Shown piece by piece: positions 45,900 to 56,538 of a stretch of 64,000 bases of DNA. Positions within the stretch are counted from its first letter, which is position 1, and every line of letters begins with the position of its first letter. The notes under the pieces are model-generated. The model was not told where the DNA came from. It saw only the letters and a program-made list of their open reading frames with translations, and did not search any database. The DNA comes from Tretioscincus oriximinensis. Its lineage: Eukaryota; Chordata; Lepidosauria; Squamata; Gymnophthalmidae. The position numbers and the translations under genes are program-made. The DNA is taken from the NCBI GenBank assembly GCA_022410635.1, contig JAJVDF010000002.1:4908778-4972777 (forward strand), given 5' to 3'.

Positions 45900-46426
45900 G
45901 TAAAAATAAGTTTTTTCATCATCATTTTAAATAAAATATAAAGATAAATCTTTTTACACTTTCAGCTGAACTATTATGAGACCTCAGTTAGATTCTATGA
46001 ACAAGACAGCCTGAAAACTATTTATGTAGTATGGGTGCTTCTGGACTGTGGTGAGTGGTAGTGGTAGTTATGCAGCAATATTAAATCAGTTTCCTTGAAA
46101 TTTATTATCACCCAGTGGCTTGTATAGTACTTGTACCACTTCTGTTCAAAAAGCTATGAAGGTGCAACAACAATACATAGGCTGCAGGCACATGAGGTTT
46201 TCTTACTGTGATGGTAGTATCATCAGGATGACTCTGCTCCACGTGTTAAAGGTCCTTTGCCAGGCAATATTCTTTTCCTGATGTTTTTCGAAATGGCCAT
46301 GCCTGCTGCCACGGAAGTGAGAAACCTTCAAAATGTTCTGCTGAAATGAGTCCTCCAAAGGTTCCAAAGCTCCTAGCATATTAGAGTCCAACACTAAAAC
46401 TGATATGATCTGAATATTCAATTGTT
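45900..46426. other. unassigned sequence
   Basis: No recognised element or exon. Confidence 0.4.
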
Positions 46427-46510
46427 TATTTTTTATTTATTTTATATTTNCATCTATATTCCGCCCTATACCTGAAGAACTCAGGTGGATCACAATTTAA
46501 AAAAAAAAAC
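46427..46510 (-). mobile_element. L2-type LINE tail
   Basis: TATTTTTTATTTATTTTATA then TTTNCATCTATATTCCGCCC then TATACCTGAAGAACTCAGGT, followed by A-rich sequence. Matches the minus-strand 3' terminus of L2-type copies. Confidence 0.6.
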
Positions 46511-46779
46511 AGAATAAAATAGCACAATTTAAAGCAAAACAATCCATGCAAAGAGAGGGGAATTCTTGGCTCAGTCAAATAGTAGACATAAGTGTGCAAA
46601 GGACCAAGTGCCACCCCAGTATAGGCTATGTAGCCAGCCTTGGGACAATAGAATTACCATGAGAAGCACCATACTGGGAAGACGCAATGAACAATTCTAA
46701 CTTTCTATCTCTATCCCTGCTTGATGAGGCAATAATGCTGCTTTCTGCTCAGTTAAATTGTGACCAGAAAAGTATGGCT

Positions 46780-47255
46780 TCTGAGGCTATTTTCTGTCTA
46801 TGTGGCTGCTTCCCCATTACAAGCTTTAAATCACTTTTTTTTTAAAAAAGTGAGGCAACAATTTCACAAGTATGTCCCCATTTACCTTCAATCTTTCTCA
46901 CAGTTTCCTCTCTCTCCTCGACACATCCTGACAATTTTCATGACATCACAAAGTCCAGAAATCATTGCTACAAGACCCAGCATTCTTTGCAAGCCTGCGT
47001 ACAATTCCCAGGCAATCTCTACTAAGCAAGAGCCAATGAGCATTTTATAATTTGCTTACTGAAGATCTGAGGCAGCTTTTCTTTCAGACTTTATAAAATG
47101 GAGGCTGCTAAATCAGATAATATGCGGAGGCTATTTATTCCGCAGCAGAGAGCTTTAGAGTGTGTGGAATGCTGACATGCAAGGTTCCGTGGGACAGACA
47201 GAAGGTAAAATTGCTTCCAAAGCACAAGAAATAGAACATGCGGATCAAACCTTAA
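46780..47255. mobile_element. unclassified interspersed repeat, family E copy 2
   Basis: Collinear with 28158-28575: TGCGTACAATTCCCAGGCAA then TCTC..GCAAGAGCCA, ACTTTATAAAATGGAGGCTG, GACAGACAGAAGGTAAAATT then GCTTCCAAAGCAC. Longer at the left end than copy 1. Boundaries approximate. Confidence 0.45.
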
Positions 47256-47300
47256 TCACACTGGGCAAAAATGGAATGATGTTGTAGAAGCCTCAAGAAC

Positions 47301-47540
47301 CAGGCTGGTGTAGTGGCTAGAGTGTCAGACTCTTATCTGGAAGTCTCCCAGTTTGATTCTGTACTCCTCCACAAAAGACAGCTGGGTGACCTTGGGCTGG
47401 TCACAGTTCTTCAGAGCTCTCAGCCCTACTATGTCCTTTGTGAAGAATAGAAGGGTATGTAAGCTGCTTTGATTCCCTTTGTGTTGAGAAAAGTGGGGTA
47501 TAAAAGTCAACTCATCTTTTTTGTCTACTAGTTCTGTAGT
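47301..47540 (+). mobile_element. tRNA-derived SINE, second subfamily, with target duplication
   Basis: Head GGCTGGTGTAGTGGCTAGAG (box A), CCCAGTTTGATTCTGTACTC (box B), then CAGCTGGGTGACCTTGGGCT then GGTCACAG, GTAAGCTGCTTTGATTCCC, GAGAAAAGTGGGGTATAAAA. This is the layout of a common squamate tRNA-SINE. The direct repeat CTCAAGAAC at 47292-47300 and 47541-47549 is a 9 bp target-site duplication. The tail end is T-rich and degenerate. Confidence 0.82.
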
Positions 47541-48409
47541 CTCAAGAACTGTACAGATGGAAATGCCAGGCACACCCCAGTATAATGGCATTATTTCCAC
47601 ATATCACTGCAAAAATGACCTTTTTGAAAACTGCAAGAATGCTGCCTATATGTTCCAGAAATATTATGTTGCTCATTAGTGCGTATAGCAGCTGATTCTA
47701 CCTCTCCCGTTCTCTTTCTTTCATTGTGAGTTTGAAAGAAACCTCATTTGGAATGGCCTTATGTAAATGGCTTTTGGTTGAAATTTCAACTGGTCTCTTT
47801 GACCACAAACCACAACGTTAAGGCTTTATCCAGACCCATCATAGAGGCCTTTTAAAAACAGCCACAAATGATGGGGATCAGGACAGAATACTAGCCACAG
47901 AATAATAAAGTCTGATCATGGTTAACCTTTTCCCATCTGCAAGAACACAACATTCACCCACTATGAGGACTAGCCAAGCTGATATTTTCTCCATGGTATT
48001 CCTTTCCTTTAGGTATATTTTTTTGAGAAGCAAAATTCTGTCTGCTTCATATCAACAATTTACACAATTCTTTTAAAATACAAACTTAGGGCAATTATGC
48101 ACTGGTCAGAACACTGGAAGCACAGAATCGCTATTAAGCTATATCTGTATTTGCTATTTAAAATGTCCACGGATATGTCTTCTGATGCCATGTTTTCATT
48201 TATGATTGCAAGAAACAGTCCACAATGAATGCACCAGCCCTTTGAAGAGTTTGATTGCAACCATAGATGACTTTGCCAACTGGTGCAATTTCTGAAAGAA
48301 CACTCTGATCACTGTATTTTGCGGGGTGTCCCTAAAGGTCATTAATATTTAATCGAGAACAGGTGAAGGTTTTGCCTTTTGCTTGAGATGATAATTGGCA
48401 GGCCTATGG
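47541..48409. other. unassigned sequence
   Basis: 47815-47935 has weak terminal complementarity (GTTAAGGCTTTATCCAGAC and AAAGTCTGATCATGGTTAAC), perhaps a decayed short TIR element. Otherwise nothing recognised. Confidence 0.35.
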
Positions 48410-48549
48410 ATTAATCTGGATGCATATTTTGCTTTCCTCTGTTGAGACGGCCCAGGTGCATCTGGTGGGCCTCTGTGTGAGACAGAATGCTGGACTAGAT
48501 GGGCTGTAGCCTGATCCAGTATGGCTCTTCTTATGTTCTTATGTTCTTA
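48410..48549 (+). mobile_element. CR1-like LINE 3' end, short copy
   Basis: TTTTGCTTTCCTCTGTTGAG, GTGCATCTGGTGGGCCTCTG then TGTGA, GACAGAATGCTGGACTAGAT then GGGC, and tail CTTCTTATGTTCTTATGTTC then TTA. Well preserved; truncated to about 140 bp. Confidence 0.85.
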
Positions 48550-48739
48550 ACTGCTGTGACTCATCATCAGGTCTTTTCTTCTATTTTTATGCAAAAGTTT
48601 ACAATGAGGTAGCTATTGTCACGCCTTCTTCCTCATGTCTTCTTGTTGGATTTGTTTTAAAGGCCAAAGCAAAATTGCATCTTATCAGAGGATTTCTTAG
48701 CCGTTCTGTGGAACAAAAAGATTTAGCGTCCAGACCTGG

Positions 48740-49160
48740 TAAATGAAAAAAGTAAAATTATAATGGAGGTTAATGCTAGAAATTTGCCAAGAAGAACCTG
48801 GGATAAGCGGTTAGACATGGCTAGAGATACTGAAGGAAAAGAAGAATTGTACAAAAAGATATGTTTATCATTACTGAAAATTGAGTAAAACAAGTACTCA
48901 ACTGTATGGAGCTTCATAGAGGGGTGGGTACAGGGAAGGAGAGTGTTGGATAGAAAGTTGGTTATGGAGGCAAATGTGAAGTGACTACAATAAAGATAAG
49001 TTGGGATTGTTCCTCAGTGAGTGATGATATTATACGGAAGTGAATTTTAAAAAGTAAAAGGATACCATATAACTAAGTTGATAGTGATGTATATTTAATA
49101 ATGTATATTTAATGTGTTTTGTTGGATAAAATCATAATAAATACATAAAAGAAAGTTTTA
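48740..49160 (+). mobile_element. possible L1-like 3' end
   Basis: Ends in ATAAAATCATAATAAATACA then TAAAAG, similar in style to the tail of the L1 remnant at 54060-54705 (GATGTATATAATAAAAAATG). The upstream part has no protein match I can defend. Low certainty. Confidence 0.25.
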
Positions 49161-49319
49161 AGGTCCTAACCTTTATATAACTACATAGTTGTAACTATCT
49201 TGGTATTCCAGCAGCTACTTAATATTGCCAGATGATGGCTTTGGATCCAATTATTTGATATGAATATTCATACTTTTAGAATAGTCTCATTTCTGTTTTG
49301 GAAAATTATTTTGAGGATC

Positions 49320-49690
49320 ATAAAAAAAAAAACGTCCAGCAAGGGGGTCTTGTAGCACTTTTGAGAATAAACAAGAGGAAGTTGGGAGGCATGAGCTTTC
49401 GTAGAACAGTCTACTTTTTTGAATGCTTGCCAGACTCAAATTTAATTCAGGTAATTTCTTACATAAAAAATGCCATTTCCTAGGTAAAGAGTGCGGTTTT
49501 CCTATTTAACACATACAGTTTTTTGCATTCAGTTTCCTACATAAAGTCTGTCCCTGGCATTTATTCTTTAGCATATGAAGAAGTAGACTTGTCTTCAAAA
49601 GCTCATTCCTCCTACCTTCCCCTTATTAGTCTTCTAAGTACTACATGACTCCCTTGCTAGACTTTCTGAACAAAGACTAACACAGCTATT
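49320..49690. mobile_element. foldback MITE, family F copy 4 (both arms)
   Basis: Left arm CAGCAAGGGGGTCTTGTAGC then ..GGCATGAGCTTTCGTAGAAC then AGTCTACTTTTTTGAATGC (about 49336-49428) pairs with right arm TATGAAGAAGTAGACTTGTC then ..AAAGCTCATTCCTCC..CCCTTGCTAGACTTTCTGAA then CAAAGACTAACACAGC (about 49574-49690). The ~140 bp between is shared with the copy at 14580 on its right side. No clear target duplication. Confidence 0.7.
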
Positions 49691-50093
49691 TCTTTGATAT
49701 ACATAAAAATGGCATGAGAATTATCTTATTCTACCTAAACATCTAGCTGAGATTGTAGAGGCCTATAGGAACCATTTGCCTCTTTTATTCCCTGCTTGCA
49801 TTTACTAGACATCTGTAAACAATCATAATATACCAGGATATATTTAACTCTATTTTCTTCCTTGTATCTTATCCCCTAGTCACACATACGTCTTTATACC
49901 AAAGAAGCACATGTGTAGCCAGAGTTTTATCTATTTTGCTTGAAGATGCTTCCTCTCTAACCCTGACTCCCTCCTCCATTCTCTGAGTGAAATCATTATA
50001 AAGTTCACTACGGAGATATTTTTCCAGTTGGACCCAACAATTGTCCAGGCACTTATTTTGATCAGTTGTTGTGACTGTTGTTATTGTGACTAA

Positions 50094-50505
50094 GGCTGCG
50101 TGCACACAGCATATTTCTACCTCGATCGGAGTGAGGTGATGAAGACTATAGCACATGGGTTAAGCGTTGTTGAGCAGTCGTCCCGCAGTAAACGCCATAT
50201 ATGCTGGAATAAACTATTGCTAGGATATTCAGACATCATTCNGAAGAGCCCCGTCCTCTCGCATCTGTGGCAGCATGCAGGCGTGTGCACAAATTTGACA
50301 CAGGAGGATGAAACAACCAAGAATGCAGCAGTTGTTTCCATAGGCTACTGTGAGTAAAAAACAAAAGCCTTGGGCTGCATGCAACGAGATCGAGGAGCGA
50401 TGTGAGGCATATGGAATATGGACGTTTCATGTGCACAGACACNTGATTGCTATATTCCAGAATATAACTTTATTCCGGTTTTTACATCATAGTGTGCACG
50501 CAACC
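50094..50505 (+). mobile_element. PIF/Harbinger-like MITE, copy 4
   Basis: 412 bp, best terminal repeats of the family: GGCTGCGTGCACACA and TGTGCACGCAACC. TAA on both sides (50091-50093 and 50506-50508). Internal GGAATAAACTATTGCTAGGA then TATTCAGACATCATTC retained. Confidence 0.85.
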
Positions 50506-50999
50506 TAACTAACTCTAACACAAAATACATTTTTCAAAATAAATACAGATGAGAAACAGAAAAATCGCAGGAAACATACAATGGGAGCATTGAGCACACT
50601 CAACTCTTGACTAGGTGTACTTCAAAAGCTCATTATAATCAGTAAATAAAATCTTAGTTCAGAATGTCTTCTACTTCGAGCTATTCCTTATTTTCAAGAA
50701 TCTCTTGCTATATCTTCAAGAACAGCAGGAACACCTGTTTTGTTCTTTACCAGTGTATCACATGATTTCGAGGTGGAAACAGAAACCTGTTGCTGGACAT
50801 ACAACACTGTGAATGTTTTACTTATATCAAGGACAATTCCAACAGACTCCTATAATGGACCAACCAGGAGCTACGCTGCATCAAAATATCACTTATTTAT
50901 TATGCTATAATTGAATATTTTGAGACAAAGCAGTCCAGGTAGTATTTTATTCTGGAATACCAAGGCAGAGTGAATAATTAAGTGTTGTTCAGATGAGCC
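50506..50999. other. unassigned sequence
   Basis: AT-rich, nothing recognised. Confidence 0.4.
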
Positions 51000-51155
51000 C
51001 AAGGCTATTTTTGCACTGGGCCTTACTTTAAATTTTTATCTCAAAGTTGAGGCCTGCTATCCACGCGCTAGTTCAGACTAAGGCAGGTCCTGGGTAGGTC
51101 TGCTATAGCATATGGAAGGTAGGTGCCTGAGATATAAGGCACAGTGTACACCAAG
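51000..51155. mobile_element. short TIR element, diverged copy
   Basis: Left AAGGCTATTTTTGCACTGGG then CCTTAC and right GTAT-like GATATAAGGCACAGTGTACA then CCAAGC are imperfect complements, and GAGGCCTGCTATCCA matches the block at about 4120 in the element 4069-4231. Confidence 0.4.
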
Positions 51156-53114
51156 CTAAAGAGAGATCTCAGGAGACCTTGCTTAAGTTGTAACGGCATG
51201 TAGAAGGGAAAAAATCACAGTATAATTGGTGGTCCAGGACACTTACTGGTCCACTTATGACAGTGCACAGTCACACATGTCAGGCACTGCCATTGCTTTT
51301 AATGCATATTTCATATTTTGTCTAGTTACTGTAACCCACTCAAAGAGCTTTGGGTGTAGAGCAGGATGTGACAAGCAAATAATGTATCATTATCCAATGG
51401 GTTTCAGATTTTAAAGATTCCTAATAGATTCTTGATAATTTTGTTCCTTTTTCAGCTATTGCTTCGTAAGCAGCAGCCATAGGACCTAGGTAAACATAAT
51501 ATGCATTCAAGTTGAATATCTATTCAGCTACATTCTTGGGTTATTGCATTTTATGTACTTGAACTCAATCAGAAAGTTAGGATTCATACAGGAGGAAATT
51601 CTTAGGAATGGAAAGAGGAGGAGAATAAAATAATGAAACCAATGACATTTTTTAAAATTCTATCTCTATGTTTGGCAAAGAAATGTATGATATAATGGAA
51701 AGAATTGTATTTTTAATTTTCTTTATGTCTTTTAATTTTCTTTTCTTTTATGTAAGTTGATAGAGTTTCAGATATGCTGTTTATTGAAATTTCATCTGAT
51801 TCCATCTATACTGCATTTGTATATCTCCATTTGTATATCACCTTATGTGCCCCAAAGAAGTTTAGGATACCAAAACTCAGCATTCATGCATTCCTTGATT
51901 TGTTTTTCTTCCATTTTGAGGTAATAAAGCATTCAGATATGAAAAAATCTTTCCTGCTGATCGCTAGTGGCTTGGATTTCATGGCTGGGTAGTGAGAAAG
52001 CAGTATTTGGAATNTTCACTTTGGTCTTAAACCAAACCACAGTTCAGTCCCTTGTGCATATAACTGTGGTTTGAGGTAGCTCAAAACTGAGGCTTCTGAT
52101 CTTTGGCTTGCAGCCAATCTGCTCTCTTCCTGCCAACATGGGCCCACTTTTTGTAGCTTAATACAGGAAAAACTTTCTGAGTTTGGTCAAGCATCCTGGA
52201 CTCTTTATAACTTTGAAAAAGCAGAAGTCAATTTTTTTGTCTTGACTGTTAAGGTGGATTTACAGAAAGAAGAAAAAGGCAGAAAGGAAAAGCGGGGGGG
52301 GGGGGATTGTTTTCACACTTCGCTCCATCACTTACCATCTCATTTCCTCTAAGCTTAGAAATAATGTCAGATAAGCCTTTCCCATGTATTGCAGAGTGCC
52401 TGTAGGTTTAAATACATTTGATAATATGCAGTAAAATCCTATTTCAATATGTCAGGTAGCAGACAAACAGCAAAAGGGTAGTTCGCCATGTCTGTAAATA
52501 TAGGAAAGCTATGCTTATGCTGCCCAAACTGACCTTTGTGGAATTGTTCAAATTTGGCAATGAAATTGATAGATTTACATGATGCAAAGGCAGCCAGGCT
52601 CTCCGTCTTCATGTCCTTGTGCTCATTATAAAAGGCACAGACACCGCACTTGGTTTATAGAGGGATGATAAAATACCCCCTGGCACCTGGGCTCCCTGCA
52701 GAGCTCCGAAGATTTATCTGCCTTTAGATTAGGTTCTCTTCCCAGGGATGGTTTCCTTGCCATCTCCCTTCCAGTGAACTTAAAACCTGGACTTAAAGGG
52801 ATCACTTATCTGGCTGGGAGAATAATTTAGTCACTGCCTGCCTGCACTATGGTTTGCCCTCTCACAACTGTATTTTAATAGAGGACATCAGTTTACTCGA
52901 TTATGCTGAATTGTGATTTTGGGCTTTGTGATTTAAGCTAGAAGGGACTAATGGCTGTTTTATCTCTGTGTAGCCCAGTCTCTTTTAGGTAGGGGGCTGT
53001 GTGAGGGAATGGTGCTCAGCTCCTCTGCTAATATACATGTAGGGACCAAAGACCTTGAAGGAATGTACATGGCTGACACCTGATTGTATGCAAGAAATAA
53101 TAAATCCAGGCCAC
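51156..53114. other. unassigned sequence
   Basis: Includes a 13 bp G run (52293-52305). 52600-52980 is balanced in composition and non-repetitive here but shows no exon I can defend. Confidence 0.35.
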
Positions 53115-53287
53115 GGTTACTGTAATTTTCTTGGTTTGAACATCTGCATAGGTTATATAGGTTGAACATGANGCATAGACCATAGGTTACTGCAATTTTC
53201 TTGGTTTGAACATCTTCACAAGTTATATAGGTTGAACATGAGGCATAGACCATAGGTTACTGTAATTTTCTTGGTTTGAACATGCTG
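53115..53287. repeat. 70 bp tandem repeat, ~2.5 units
   Basis: GGTTACTGTAATTTTCTTGG begins at 53115, 53185 and 53255, exactly 70 bp apart. The first two units are complete, with few differences; the third ends at about 53287. Confidence 0.95.
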
Positions 53288-53534
53288 CAAGATTCTTGGG
53301 CTACTTTCAAATGGTACATGATGGAAGCTGTTCTTGATTGGGATTGAGTTATTCAAAGAAGGATTTGCAGGGATCTGAGAATGGTTGAAGGTTTTGTTTT
53401 CTTCTCTGCTTGAGGGTGCCCAGATACATATCTGAGGGTATTTTCAGTAACTTGGCAAAAAAGGAGTTTGTCCTTTTCATGCCACGTAGACTGGCCCAGT
53501 TACCTGCATGTCAAATGATTGGAACAGTTTATCC

Positions 53535-53715
53535 CTACTGCAGGCATGACAGGTGAGGGGGTGGAGGGTGGGTGGTGGCAGGCATAGTAGTGGTGTATGT
53601 GGCAGCAATGATGAGCAAGCAAGCGGGCAAATGGGAGACAGGTGTAGCAGGTGAGGTGGTGGCACGGGCAGAGAGGGTCATAACTGGCATATTGGTGGTT
53701 TGTATGTATGTATTT
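53535..53715 (+). repeat. G-rich degenerate repeat
   Basis: GGTGAGGGGGTGGAGGGTGG then GTGGTGGCAGGCATAG and later GCAGGTGAGGTGGTGGCACG then GGC. Strong G bias on the plus strand, followed by a GTAT run. Overlapping frames are Pro/Cys-rich artefacts. Confidence 0.5.
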
Positions 53716-54059
53716 GTTTTCAAAACAATTAGCAGCAGCCTACGACCATACTGACTTCTCCAACATGGATGCCTCCATTTTGTAGNAGGCTCTTCCTGTC
53801 GTTAGTCAGCCAGTCAGCTACAGTCCCTGTAGTTGTTGATTGATTAGAGTGATGATTGTCAGNTGGGAATTAGTTATATGGATGATTTCCATTGAAGAAG
53901 AGTTTTTTCCAATACAAAAATCTGGGTGTTCTTGTTTGTGAACATGCTTGAATACTAACACAAGTAGCCAGTTACTTGATGGTCCAGTTCAACAGCAACT
54001 AATTCTTGAAAATATATTAATAGGATTAAATATAATAAGATGAAAGAGTTACAATATTA

Positions 54060-54705
54060 AATTCTGACAGAACCCCTGCACAGCTGTCACATATGGGAGC
54101 TATGTCCCCTTTATGCTGGCATGGCTGCCTGGTAGTTGGTAGATATATCCATACGTGGTTTGATTGTCCAGAAGTAACTACATTTTGGAATTGGATAGCT
54201 ATAGAAATAAGAAGCATACTTGGGATTGATTTACACAGGATGAAAGAACCTTTGATAATATTTAGAACCAATTTATCGGGTTTACAAAAGCAGACTGTTT
54301 ACATGTTAGATAAAGGTATCTGGGCAGGACCTATATTTATCATGGGGGGCTGGAAAGACAGGAGTAAGTGATCAATCAAGTGCTGGTATGACTATATGGC
54401 AGAGATGCTTTTATTTGATGTCATTAGAGAAAAATAATGTGTGCTTTGGGTATGCCTCCCAAAGTTTTATGGGGGCTAAACTATTATTTGGTGTAGCAAA
54501 TAATAGAAATTAGGTCCTAACCCACACCATTGCCATGATCTTTGACCAAAAATTACTTATTTAATTCCCCTCTGGTCCTTCTGTGGGGATGGGGATGGAG
54601 GTGGGAGCAGGATGTTGTTGTCATTGTTTTGTGTTGTTTATTTGTTATGTTTTTGCTCTGTTTATTTGTGGTGATGTATATAATAAAAAATGTATATAAA
54701 GATTC
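54060..54705 (+). mobile_element. L1-clade LINE, ORF2 C-terminus and tail
   Basis: Plus strand from 54093 encodes MSPLCWHGCLVVGRYIHTWF then DCPEVTTFWNWIAIEIRSIL, corresponding to the C..C...(F)HTWW.CP...FW motif near the end of L1 ORF2, then GIWAGPIFIMGGWKD, matching the A.R..IA..WK block. After a stop, further remnants reach a 3' end with GATGTATATAATAAAAAATG then TATATAAAG. Frame-broken, inactive. Confidence 0.65.
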
Positions 54706-56024
54706 TCTTCATGCACATCCTTAAACTAGTGACAACCCTGTTTTCACTCTTGACGGCACATAAAAGACATAATCAGTATTGAAACTGGGAAGAAGGATTT
54801 CCAAATGCTCTGAAGGCCAGGAAGAAAGTTTCCTGTTTTTAGATTTCTTAGGGGACCCATTTCAGTGAGCATGATATTTAGTTCAAATTTCGAACACTGT
54901 TTATTTAGGGAGGGATCAATTTGAATTTAACACAGTATTTCAGTTTGTGCACAAATCTATATTTTGATGAAGAACAACTGAGTATAAACTAAATAATTGA
55001 AGTGAAATGATGTTATCTAATGGACTTTCAGAACGAATGTAAAGGGATAATCAGACTTTTTTTNAAAAAAATGAGTGGGGGCAAAAATTAAATTCAGGAG
55101 GAAAAAGAGGGAAATAATTTCTTATGCTGCTGGAAATGTTAAAAAAACACCTTGAGAAGTACTGGCATTGTTCCAATTTAAATATATGCAAATTTTAAAA
55201 TACCTCATCACTGGCATTGGAGCTGAGCAAAAATAAAATCAACCAAGAAGAAAAAAAAATACATCCCAATCAGGATGATTAAAATTAGCTTGGGAACAGC
55301 TTTGTTGTNTCTGGAATACTTATTTCAGGGGTGACTCAACTACGGCCTTCCAGATGTTGCTAAATTACAACTCTCATTACCACTCCNTTGGCCAAACTGC
55401 CTGGAAATCACAAGCAATGTAGATCAACTTCTGGAGTTGATCCACAGTATGGTCAGCCTGACTTTATTCTAACCATTGTTATTTCATATTTCTTTTCATT
55501 TATTTAGATGCTATCTTCGTAGAAAAAGTAGTGTTCAAGGTGGTTTCCACAAGGGAATGAAATACGATTACAATATGCACTATACATTGCATAATAAAAC
55601 TAAACTTAAAAAAAGAAAATTGAATAAATTTCTAAAGGGAATACCAAATATAGCTGTTTCTTCTGTGCCAACCATCTGGCAGGATTTGTGGTTTTGGGTC
55701 AGAAGCCACAGGTTAAGAGAAAGAACAGGTTACCAGAGGAAAGCCTTCTTCCTCTGAATTAAAAGCAGGACCCAGATGGAGAAGCAGGAAAGAGTGGACA
55801 AGCAACCTGGTGGTCTCATTCTGAGAAGTCTGGTATGAACCTCTCCTCCCCACTGCATAAAAGAAAAGAGAAAAAGGAGAAAATACANTTTTTTACATCA
55901 AAATAAAACATGCATATATGACTTGGTCCATTTATATCCTTATTATACCTCATTGTAGACCATTCTCTCTTGCTCTCAAGAAAATTGCATCACACTGAAG
56001 TAAACCTATTTCTTCTTTAGAGTG
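54706..56024. other. unassigned sequence
   Basis: AT-rich. A 93-codon frame at 55476-55757 is Lys/Arg-rich with no family resemblance. Confidence 0.4.
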
Positions 56025-56224
56025 TATGCTGACCAGATGATCCCTTTCGAGGGGGGTTGAAAACCAGTTTTTGGGATGCCTCCCGTTTTTTTCTGAGGAA
56101 AAAAAATTCAAAAGCAAAATTAAAAAAAAACCTTTTTTTGAAAAAGAAATTCCTCAGAAAAAACTGGGAGGCACCCCCAAACTGGGTTTTCAACCCCCCC
56201 AAAAGGGGTCATCTGGTCAGCCTA
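56025..56224 (+). mobile_element. hAT-like palindromic MITE, copy 6
   Basis: 200 bp; termini TATGCTGACC (one change) and GGTCAGCCTA. Exact 8 bp target duplication TTAGAGTG at 56017-56024 and 56225-56232. Arms GGGATGCCTCCCGTTTTTTT / AAAAAACTGGGAGGCACCCC, close to a perfect hairpin. Open frames on both strands are mirror images caused by the palindrome. Confidence 0.93.
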
Positions 56225-56356
56225 TTAGAGTGCAGTAGAGCACAGATAATGTGGGGGAAGGCCTTAAGGTTTGGACCAGTTTGACCCTGTGACCTTTTAT
56301 AGTGACCAGGTTGTTATACAAACNTGCATATTGTGGGATTTAAAACCAATTATCTG

Positions 56357-56538
56357 GATTTATTTATTTATTTACATTTTGATCCCACCCCATACCTGAA
56401 GATCTCAGGGCTGTTAAAAACGCAGTTAAAAATAGGAAAGGGACAGCAGTTTTCTTAGCCAAAGGCCAGGCCAAAGAGGTGCATCTTCAAGCATTTTCTG
56501 AATGTGCACAGAATGTGATTGACACCCCAAGGCAGGGT
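56357..56538 (-). mobile_element. L2-type LINE 3' end, part 1 (interrupted)
   Basis: TATTTATTTATTTACATTTT then GATCCCACCCCATACCTGAA then GATCTCAGGGCTGTT. Minus strand then encodes PWGVNHILCTFRKCLKMHLF then GLAFG, the L2 ORF2 end (SFRK.LK.HLF.LAFG). The coding continues across the insertion at 57384-57455. Confidence 0.75.

Noticed and set aside
18445..47540. tRNA genes at the SINE heads
   Set aside because: Box A/B-like motifs are present but embedded in SINE bodies with tails and target duplications. No intact cloverleaf was visible.
53115..53287. Possible CRISPR-like array
   Set aside because: The repeats are directly adjacent 70 bp units without unique spacers, in a vertebrate genome. 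This is a plain tandem repeat.
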